Of a stretch of 10,777 bases of DNA, positions 1 through 4,328 are shown piece by piece. The notes beneath the pieces were generated by a model that was not told where the DNA came from, searched no databases, and was given only the letters and a program-made list of their open reading frames with translations. This DNA comes from Candidatus Margulisiibacteriota bacterium (GTDB lineage Bacteria; Margulisbacteria; Termititenacia; Termititenacales; Termititenacaceae). Both the position numbers and the translations under genes were made by a program. The stretch covers positions 1-10,777 of the forward strand of contig JAITIE010000093.1 in assembly GCA_031279615.1 (NCBI GenBank), read 5' to 3'. Position 1 is the first letter of the stretch. Every line of letters begins with the position of its first letter.

Positions 1-1
1 T

Positions 2-280
2 AGGCCTACTAAAGAACAGTTGCGGAGGATCCGTGAAGCGGCGAAACATCCGATCGTTTTTGACGAGGACTGTCCGGAGCTGACCGATGAGGAATTGGCG
101 GAGTTTGCCGAGCTGGCCAGAGAACGGGATGCGCGCCGCAAAAAATCCATGCTGTCTTTGCGCGTGTCCCCGGAAACCCTGCGGATCGGTCAAACGCTGG
201 GCAAAGGCTGGACCGGCATTTTGGGGCGGCTGTTAGACCTGGCCGTAAAAGACAGCCGTCTCCTGAAAAGAGCGCTTTAG
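2..280 (+). CDS. BrnA-like antitoxin, 5' partial
   Basis: This is the C-terminal 92 residues of a small acidic protein that resembles the BrnA/DUF4415 antitoxins of type II toxin-antitoxin systems. What is seen: the reading frame is open to the left edge. It begins with an RPTKEQLRRIREA segment, then an acidic block (VFDEDCPELTDEELAEF), a basic linker (RDARRKK) and a ribbon-helix-helix-like tail (SMLSLRVSPETL followed by LGKGWTGILGRLLDLAV). BrnA proteins usually start a few residues before this point, so only a short N-terminus is probably missing. A TTG at 20 could in principle be a start, but the sequence before it already fits the family. In this family the N-terminus binds the BrnT toxin and the tail binds the operator. 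The cognate toxin gene would lie just left of the window. The stop codon overlaps the stop of the convergent methyltransferase by four bases (TTAG). Confidence 0.72.
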   Translation, partial: RPTKEQLRRIREAAKHPIVFDEDCPELTDEELAEFAELARERDARRKKSMLSLRVSPETLRIGQTLGKGWTGILGRLLDLAVKDSRLLKRAL

Positions 281-990
281 CGTTTTTTGGCGACGATGAA
301 TAAATAATTGATTTGATCCAAATCCTGGCGTTGGTAAAAAAAACGCATTTCTTTGTTGAGCGATTCGCGGACATTTTTGTCGGAAAAGAAACCTTTGCGG
401 TTTTTTAAATTTTGCTTGATATTTTCGTAATACATTTCCCAGTACTGCCGCGCGACATAAGAGCAGAAAACGATTTCAAAGCCGTTGACTTTGAGCAGGG
501 TGCGGTAACTTTCTTCCGTTTCGAGGTCGAGGTCATGGAGACCGTTCAAAAAAATATCCTGGACTTCGCGGCTCAAGCGTTTGCCGCGCAGGACGAGGTC
601 GGAAATTTCAATATAGCCGTTCTTTTTGAGCAGGCGGCGCGCGCGTTTCAGTCCGGAGTCGCGGCCAATGTAGGAGAGCGCGCCGCCTTCCGCGATAATC
701 ATGTCAAAAGAATTAACGGCAAACTCTTGCTGGTTAAAGTCGCCGACGATAAATTTTATCCGGCTGTTTATTTTTTCGCGCACCGCGGCGGCCTGACCGG
801 CTTTGATGAAGCTTTCCTCTATATCCACGGCGGTGGCCTGACAGCCGAATTTCTTGACGAGATTGAGCGAAGCCGCGCCGTGGCCGCAGGCGATGTCCAA
901 AATTTTGGCGTTTTTATTTAGACCGGCTAATTGTCCGGCCGTCAGCGTGTACTCTTTGCCGCCGGGCGCCAGATAATTTTCGCTGCTCAT
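277..990 (-). CDS. class I SAM-dependent methyltransferase
   Basis: This encodes a 237-residue Rossmann-fold methyltransferase that would transfer a methyl group from S-adenosylmethionine to an unknown acceptor. What is seen: motif I (ILDIACGHGAASLNL, about residues 30-44), the acidic end of strand 2 (AVDIE, 54-58), an acidic VGDFN (82-86) and a motif IV-like segment (FDMIIAEGGALSYIG, 95-109). The C-terminal third, rich in aromatic and basic residues (RQYWEMYYENIKQ), probably contacts the substrate but shows no family signature I recognise. The start is placed at the ATG whose product begins MSSENYLAPGG. A longer reading of the frame runs into xseA and adds sequence unlike the family. There is no Shine-Dalgarno sequence, and a TAAAAT lies seven bases upstream, so the mRNA may be leaderless. 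The gene is divergent from xseA with a 30-base gap. There is no membrane segment, so it is probably cytoplasmic. The fold is secure and the substrate is not. Confidence 0.85.
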   Translation of the reverse strand: MSSENYLAPGGKEYTLTAGQLAGLNKNAKILDIACGHGAASLNLVKKFGCQATAVDIEESFIKAGQAAAVREKINSRIKFIVGDFNQQEFAVNSFDMIIAEGGALSYIGRDSGLKRARRLLKKNGYIEISDLVLRGKRLSREVQDIFLNGLHDLDLETEESYRTLLKVNGFEIVFCSYVARQYWEMYYENIKQNLKNRKGFFSDKNVRESLNKEMRFFYQRQDLDQINYLFIVAKKR

Positions 991-997
991 GGCTAAG

Positions 998-1026
998 ATT
1001 TTAGATGTTATAATTTTGGTATGCAA
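998..1026 (-). promoter_or_regulatory. putative promoter of the methyltransferase gene
   Basis: Read on the minus strand, TTGCAT (complement of 1021-1026) is followed after 17 bases by TAAAAT (998-1003), and seven bases later by the ATG. The -35 matches the consensus only in TTG. If used, transcription would begin at or within one base of the start codon. It overlaps the xseA promoter on the opposite strand. Confidence 0.4.
1006..1014 (+). promoter_or_regulatory. extended -10 promoter of xseA (leaderless)
   Basis: TGTTATAAT is a perfect extended -10 (TGn plus TATAAT). It is followed by six bases (TTTGGT) and the xseA ATG. The usual spacing puts the transcription start on the A of the ATG. 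No Shine-Dalgarno sequence lies between. No recognisable -35 is found at 16-18 bases, as is usual for extended -10 promoters. The same motif with the same spacing precedes xseB. Confidence 0.65.
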
Positions 1027-2169
1027 GCCTTGACCGTTTCCGCGCTGAACGATTATCTCAAAGATTTGGTTGACACAGATATTGTGCTCAACAATCTGAT
1101 CGTCGAGGGCGAGATTTCCAATTTCAAAAAAAGCACAACTGGCGGCCACTGGTATTTCACGCTGAAAGACGCGGCGGCGCAGGTGTCCTGCGTGGTTTTT
1201 GCCAATTTTACGGCGCGGCTCAAATACTCGCCGCGGGACGGCGACAGCGTGCAGGCGCGCGGCAAGCTGGCGGTTTTTAACAAACGCGGCACGTACAGCC
1301 TGCAGATTTATTTTTTGGAATTGGCGGGGCTGGGTGATCTGGCGCGCGCTTTTGCCGAGCTAAAAGATAAGCTGGATATAGAAGGCCTCTTTGCGCCGGA
1401 GCGCAAAAAACCGCTTCCGCCGTATCCGCGGAAAATCGCGGTGCTGGCCGCTCCCGAAGGCGCGGCGATACACGATATTATCACGGTCGCTAAACGCCGC
1501 GATCCAAACATAGAAATTCATCTATACCCGACCTTGGTGCAGGGCGGCGCGGCCACGCAAAACATTATGGAAAATCTTGATTTTGTGCAGGAAGTCGGCG
1601 GTTATGATGTTGTCGTGCTGGCGCGCGGCGGCGGGTCGCTGGAGGATTTGCAGGCTTTTAACACTGAGGCAGTGGCGCGGGCGGTGGCGGCTTGTCAGCT
1701 GCCGACAGTCAGCGCGGTCGGGCACGAAGTGGATTTTTCGATCACAGATTTTGCCGCGGATTTGCGCGCGGCCACGCCGTCGGTGGCGGCGGAATTGATC
1801 GTGCCGGATAAAATGGAGTTGCGGCAGAAAATCGACGCTATGGCGGATTTTTTGCAAAGCGGCTTGGAGCGCTTGCTGACCGACCAATATCAAGACTTGG
1901 CTTATGCCGGGCAGAGGCTGGATGAATTGCTGAAACGGGTTTTAGAGAAGGCTAAGGAAAATTGCCGCTATCTGGCTGACCGGCTGGAAGACCTCAACCC
2001 GTTGCAGATTTTAAAGCGCGGTTTCGCGCTGGTGGAAAAAGACGATCAACCGGCGGCGTTCTCGGAAATAAAAAAAGACGACTTGCTCAATATCCATTTG
2101 ACGGGTGGCCGGGTAGAGGCCAGGGCGCTGAATGTTTACACCGCGGCCAGCGCCCAAATTGACAATTAG
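1021..2169 (+). CDS. xseA: exodeoxyribonuclease VII large subunit
   Basis: This is the catalytic subunit of exonuclease VII, which with XseB degrades single-stranded DNA from both ends into oligonucleotides during repair. What is seen, in 382 residues: an N-terminal OB-fold that binds DNA (about 5-100, with EGEISNFKKSTTGGHWYFTLKD), the catalytic domain (about 125-265) with KKPLPPYPRKIAVLAAPEGAAI, YPTLVQG, ARGGGSLEDLQAFN (201-214) and SAVGHEVDFSITDFAADLRAATP, then a coiled region, and the C-terminal LNPLQILKRGFALV segment. It is shorter than the E. coli protein (456 residues), mainly because the coiled coil between the catalytic domain and the C-terminus is short. The usual LWAFN is LQAFN here. 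The ATG has no ribosome-binding site and sits six bases after a TATAAT. Its last codons contain the -35 of the toxin promoter. XseB is encoded about 600 bases downstream, not next to it. Confidence 0.95.
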   Translation: MQALTVSALNDYLKDLVDTDIVLNNLIVEGEISNFKKSTTGGHWYFTLKDAAAQVSCVVFANFTARLKYSPRDGDSVQARGKLAVFNKRGTYSLQIYFLELAGLGDLARAFAELKDKLDIEGLFAPERKKPLPPYPRKIAVLAAPEGAAIHDIITVAKRRDPNIEIHLYPTLVQGGAATQNIMENLDFVQEVGGYDVVVLARGGGSLEDLQAFNTEAVARAVAACQLPTVSAVGHEVDFSITDFAADLRAATPSVAAELIVPDKMELRQKIDAMADFLQSGLERLLTDQYQDLAYAGQRLDELLKRVLEKAKENCRYLADRLEDLNPLQILKRGFALVEKDDQPAAFSEIKKDDLLNIHLTGGRVEARALNVYTAASAQIDN

Positions 2170-2187
2170 TATACAATGTAGTATACT
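2159..2187 (+). promoter_or_regulatory. consensus sigma-70 promoter of the toxin-antitoxin operon
   Basis: A perfect TTGACA (2159-2164) lies inside the last codons of xseA. It is followed by a 17-base spacer and TATACT (2182-2187), then six bases and the GTG start of the toxin. This is the best complete promoter in the window. Transcription is predicted to begin on the G of the start codon. The spacer and the -10 carry a perfect inverted repeat that a repressor could cover. Confidence 0.75.
2168..2187 (+). promoter_or_regulatory. inverted repeat, likely operator of the toxin-antitoxin operon
   Basis: AGTATAC (2168-2174), six bases, then GTATACT (2181-2187) form a perfect inverted repeat. Because GTATAC is itself palindromic, the site also reads as two direct copies of TAGTATAC starting 12 bases apart (2167 and 2179). 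The right arm is the -10 hexamer, so bound protein would block RNA polymerase. Autorepression by a ribbon-helix-helix antitoxin at such a site is usual for type II systems. That the downstream antitoxin binds here is inference. Confidence 0.6.
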
Positions 2188-2193
2188 CCAGTA

Positions 2194-2475
2194 GTGCAGA
2201 TTATTTGGGATACGGAGAAAAACAAAAAACTGATTGCGGAACGCGGCATTGCTTTTGAGGAATTGGCCGCAATTATTTTGGAGCGTAAATATTGGGCTAT
2301 TCTAAAAAATCCGGCGCGGAAAAGGCAGAAAATAATTGTGCTCCCTTATCATGGTTACACGCATGTTGTGCCGTTTATCCTTGATACGGAGCGCAATATT
2401 GTTTTGAAGACAGCGTTCCCGAGCCGGAAGTATCATAAAATTTACGGAGGAAAAAATGCGCAAAATAAAACTTGA
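2194..2475 (+). CDS. BrnT-family (DUF497) toxin
   Basis: This 93-residue basic protein resembles the BrnT/DUF497 toxins, small RelE-fold ribonucleases that inhibit translation when released from their antitoxin. What is seen: the N-terminal IIWDTEKNKKLIAERGIAFEELAAII, where a WD-x-x-K-N start and a G-I-x-F-E helix are typical of the family. A central strand follows (KIIVLPYHGYTHVVPFIL), and the C-terminal strand LKTAFPSRKYHKIYGG carries the conserved S-R and Y positions. The start is GTG. An in-frame TAG at 2179 rules out a longer product. There is no Shine-Dalgarno sequence, so a leaderless mRNA is likely. Its 3' end overlaps the antitoxin gene by 20 bases, which suggests translational coupling. 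The toxin-first order is usual for brnT-type loci. The toxin-antitoxin stretch is AT-richer than its surroundings: four sampled lines counted by hand give about 39% GC, against about 60% in one sampled line of ispA. This supports acquisition. Confidence 0.8.
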   Translation: MQIIWDTEKNKKLIAERGIAFEELAAIILERKYWAILKNPARKRQKIIVLPYHGYTHVVPFILDTERNIVLKTAFPSRKYHKIYGGKNAQNKT

Positions 2476-2752
2476 CGCTTTTGAGCAGGCTATTGAGGAT
2501 AACGCGGCGGCGTTCGTGCCTGTGTCGTCCAGGGAGCAAGCGAAAATAGAAACTATTATTGCTTCGGCGAACAAGACTAAAAATATTAACATTCGGATTT
2601 CGGAAAACGATTTAACCAGGGTAAAGCAAAAATCGGCAGAGGAAGGTTTGCCGTATCAAACGCTTATTTCCAGTATTATTCATAAATACATCAGCGGCAG
2701 GCTTGTTGAGGAAAATTCTGTGCTAAAGTCTCTGCAATTATTGCGGCAATAA
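2456..2752 (+). CDS. ribbon-helix-helix (CopG-type) antitoxin
   Basis: This 98-residue protein is the probable antitoxin for the upstream BrnT-like toxin. It would neutralise the toxin through its N-terminal half and bind operator DNA through its C-terminal half. What is seen: an acidic and flexible N-terminus (KLDAFEQAIEDNAAAFVPVSS), then a ribbon-helix-helix core with a strand (KNINIRISE, about 42-50), helix 1 (NDLTRVKQKSAEEG) and helix 2 (PYQTLISSIIHKYISGRL). The GLPYQTLISSIIHKY segment matches the CopG-type antitoxins usually found beside DUF497 toxins. The ATG is preceded by GGAGG with a five-base spacer, unlike the leaderless toxin start. It may therefore be translated more strongly than the toxin from the shared mRNA, which would suit an antitoxin. 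Its last codons and stop form a 15-base palindrome in front of the xseB promoter. Confidence 0.85.
   Translation: MRKIKLDAFEQAIEDNAAAFVPVSSREQAKIETIIASANKTKNINIRISENDLTRVKQKSAEEGLPYQTLISSIIHKYISGRLVEENSVLKSLQLLRQ
2738..2752 (+). repeat. 15-base palindrome upstream of the xseB promoter
   Basis: TTATTGC, one G, then GCAATAA form a perfect palindrome ending exactly with the antitoxin stop codon. It overlaps a second palindrome, GCAATTATTGC (2734-2744), so GCAAT, ATTGC and GCAAT alternate with direct copies 12 bases apart. The site lies two bases before the TGTTATAAT of xseB, where a bound protein could act on that promoter. A one-base loop makes an RNA terminator unlikely. Its function is unknown. 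Confidence 0.45.
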
Positions 2753-2754
2753 AA

Positions 2755-2763
2755 TGTTATAAT
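2755..2763 (+). promoter_or_regulatory. extended -10 promoter of xseB (leaderless)
   Basis: TGTTATAAT is followed by CCCGGT and the xseB ATG, the same motif and six-base spacing as at xseA. The predicted transcription start is the A of the ATG. No -35 is evident. It gives xseB and the genes after it transcription independent of the toxin-antitoxin module. Confidence 0.65.
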
Positions 2764-2769
2764 CCCGGT

Positions 2770-2979
2770 ATGACTTTTGAGACCGATTTGAAAAAATTAG
2801 AAAAAATTGTGGAGGACTTGTCCTCCGGCGAAAAAACGCTGGACGCGGCGGTGGAATTGTATAAATCCGGCTTGACGCTGACCAAAAAATGCCACGCTTA
2901 TCTAAAAGTTGTGGAGAAAGAAGTCAAAGCGATTACCAAAAAGAACGGCCAGGTCGAGGAGTCCGATTTTGCCGCCTAA
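2770..2979 (+). CDS. xseB: exodeoxyribonuclease VII small subunit
   Basis: This is the 69-residue helical subunit of exonuclease VII. Several copies bind the coiled-coil region of XseA to form the active single-strand nuclease. What is seen: the family signature from the start (TFETDLKKLEKIVEDLSSGEKTLDAAVELYKSGLTLTKKCHAYL), with the L-E-x-I-V-x-x-L and L-x-x-S/A-V-x-L-Y-x-x-G positions, and a charged C-terminus. The length is normal for the family. The ATG lacks a Shine-Dalgarno sequence and lies six bases after an extended -10. The last 11 bases overlap the proposed TTG start of ispA, as in many bacteria where xseB and ispA are coupled. Its partner gene xseA is separated from it by the toxin-antitoxin pair. 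Confidence 0.93.
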   Translation: MTFETDLKKLEKIVEDLSSGEKTLDAAVELYKSGLTLTKKCHAYLKVVEKEVKAITKKNGQVEESDFAA

Positions 2980-3841
2980 ACTGGCCGCTTATCTGGCGCA
3001 AAAAACAGCCGTCATCGAAAAGGCTTTAGATAACTATCTGGCTTTTCCGCCGGATGTTCCGCAAAAATTAGCCGAAGCCATGCGTTACATTGTCCTCAAC
3101 GGCGGCAAGAGAATACGTCCGGCGCTGATGCTGGCGGCGGCGGAGCTGCTGGGTGTAGATGAGCCGAAAATTTTACCGGCGGCCTGCGCGCTGGAAATGG
3201 TGCATTCTTATTCGCTGGCGCATGACGATTTGCCGTGCATGGACAATGACGATTTGCGGCGCGGCCAGCCGTCCGGCCACAAAAAATTTGGCGAGGCGAT
3301 CGCGCTGCTGGCCGGCGACACTTTGCAGGCGCGCGCTTACGAAATCATCGCCAGAGACTGCCCGCCGGAAAGCGCGCTGGCGCTGATCAAAGCTCTGGGC
3401 GCGGCTTCCGGTATCTGCGGCCTGGCCGGCGGTCAGGCGCTGGATTTGTCCGGCGCGGTAAAGACTTTGCCGGAACTGCAAAAAATGCATGTTTTGAAAA
3501 CCGGCGCGCTGCTCAAGTACGCGGTTACCGCGCCTTTGTGCCTGGCGCAGGCTGACGCGGCGACACGGCAGGCCTTGCGGGATTATGCGGATGCCGTCGG
3601 GCTGGCTTTTCAGATCAAGGACGATATTCTGGACGCGGTCGGCACGGCGGAGACTCTGGGCAAGACCCCCGGCAAAGACGCCGGTGGCGGCAAAGTAACT
3701 TACGTGACTTTGCTGGGGCTGGGACAGGCCGAGGCGCTGCTGGCGGAGGAAACCAACAAAGCCTATGTATCTGCTAAAATATTTGGTGGCGAAAATCTGC
3801 TGCTGGCTATGGCGCGGTACTTGCTGGAAAGGAAAAATTAA
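2969..3841 (+). CDS. ispA: (2E,6E)-farnesyl diphosphate synthase (prenyl transferase)
   Basis: This 290-residue prenyl transferase condenses isopentenyl diphosphate with allylic diphosphates, giving farnesyl (possibly geranylgeranyl) diphosphate for quinones, undecaprenyl phosphate and carotenoids. What is seen: GGKRIRP (45-51), the first Asp-rich motif DDLPCMDNDDLRRG (from 86) with the two-residue insertion of bacterial type II enzymes, GGQALDL (154-160), the second Asp-rich motif KDDILD (217-222) and KTPGKDAGGGKVTYVTLLGL. Tyr at position -5 from the first motif matches E. coli and Bacillus IspA, which favours a C15 product. The start is TTG, chosen because GAGGAG lies seven bases before it and the product then has the family's length. 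It overlaps xseB by 11 bases. The longer frame from 2909 would extend far into xseB. The next gene starts immediately after the stop. Confidence 0.92.
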   Translation: MPPKLAAYLAQKTAVIEKALDNYLAFPPDVPQKLAEAMRYIVLNGGKRIRPALMLAAAELLGVDEPKILPAACALEMVHSYSLAHDDLPCMDNDDLRRGQPSGHKKFGEAIALLAGDTLQARAYEIIARDCPPESALALIKALGAASGICGLAGGQALDLSGAVKTLPELQKMHVLKTGALLKYAVTAPLCLAQADAATRQALRDYADAVGLAFQIKDDILDAVGTAETLGKTPGKDAGGGKVTYVTLLGLGQAEALLAEETNKAYVSAKIFGGENLLLAMARYLLERKN

Positions 3842-4327
3842 ATGCTGGCCAGAATTTGGACAGAATTGGTAAATATGTTTTTCGGTTTGACGCTCAATGA
3901 GCACGTGCGGATCGCCGTGCTGGCGATGCTGACCGCGCAGATTTTAAAAATACTTTTTTACTATCTGCGCAACCGCCGGTTTAGTTTTAAAGTTTTTGTG
4001 CAGCCGGGTGGCATGCCTAGCTCGCATACGGCGATGGTGCTGTCGCTGGCGGCCTCAATTGGCTTTTCCGACGGCTGGGGTTCCAAAACTTTTGCCATCG
4101 CGCTGATTTTTAGCATGGTCGTGATGTACGACGCCGCGGGTGTGCGTCGCGCTGCCGGCAAGCAGGCGGCAATCCTGAATATGCTCATGCAAGACCTTTT
4201 CACCAAAAAGAAAATCAACGAGCTGCGCCTGAAAGAACTGCTCGGGCACACGCCGCTGGAGGTTTTTTTCGGCGGCCTGCTTGGCATTGTTTTAGCGTTT
4301 GCCTATCATTTGATTTATAATATTTGA
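3842..4327 (+). CDS. divergent PAP2 family membrane protein (DUF212/YuiD-like)
   Basis: This 161-residue integral membrane protein belongs to the divergent branch of the PAP2 acid phosphatases. What is seen: a hydrophobic segment at about 23-42, PGGMPSSHTA (55-64, the PSGH-like motif), two hydrophobic segments at about 65-100, a polar DAAGVRRAAGKQA (97-109), LGHTPLEVFFGG (134-145, with the second conserved His), and a last hydrophobic segment to the C-terminus. The length is normal for the family. The ATG follows the ispA stop directly and has AAAGGA eight bases upstream. dxs begins two bases after its stop codon. The substrate of this branch is not established. The place between ispA and dxs suggests a prenyl diphosphate or undecaprenyl carrier, but this is inference. 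The end of the gene also contains the TATAAT of the putative dxs promoter. Confidence 0.85.
   Translation: MLARIWTELVNMFFGLTLNEHVRIAVLAMLTAQILKILFYYLRNRRFSFKVFVQPGGMPSSHTAMVLSLAASIGFSDGWGSKTFAIALIFSMVVMYDAAGVRRAAGKQAAILNMLMQDLFTKKKINELRLKELLGHTPLEVFFGGLLGIVLAFAYHLIYNI
4316..4321 (+). promoter_or_regulatory. putative -10 element of dxs
   Basis: TATAAT lies in the last codons of the PAP2 gene, seven bases before the dxs ATG. dxs has no Shine-Dalgarno sequence. No -35 match is seen. The ATG is also only two bases past the previous stop, so translational reinitiation is an alternative to leaderless expression. Confidence 0.45.
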
Positions 4328-4328
4328 C

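Noticed and set aside
412..921. Open frame of 169 codons on the plus strand opposite the methyltransferase
   Set aside because: The minus-strand product has intact SAM-binding motifs. The plus-strand product has none and no start signal.
2738..2763. Intrinsic terminator after the antitoxin
   Set aside because: The palindrome has a one-base centre, is AT-rich and lacks a T-tract; what follows is AAAATGTTATAAT, better read as a promoter.
3173..3904. Long open frame on the minus strand opposite ispA (243 codons)
   Set aside because: It is antisense to ispA with its catalytic motifs, is rich in Q, R and H as expected from a GC-biased opposite frame, and resembles no family.
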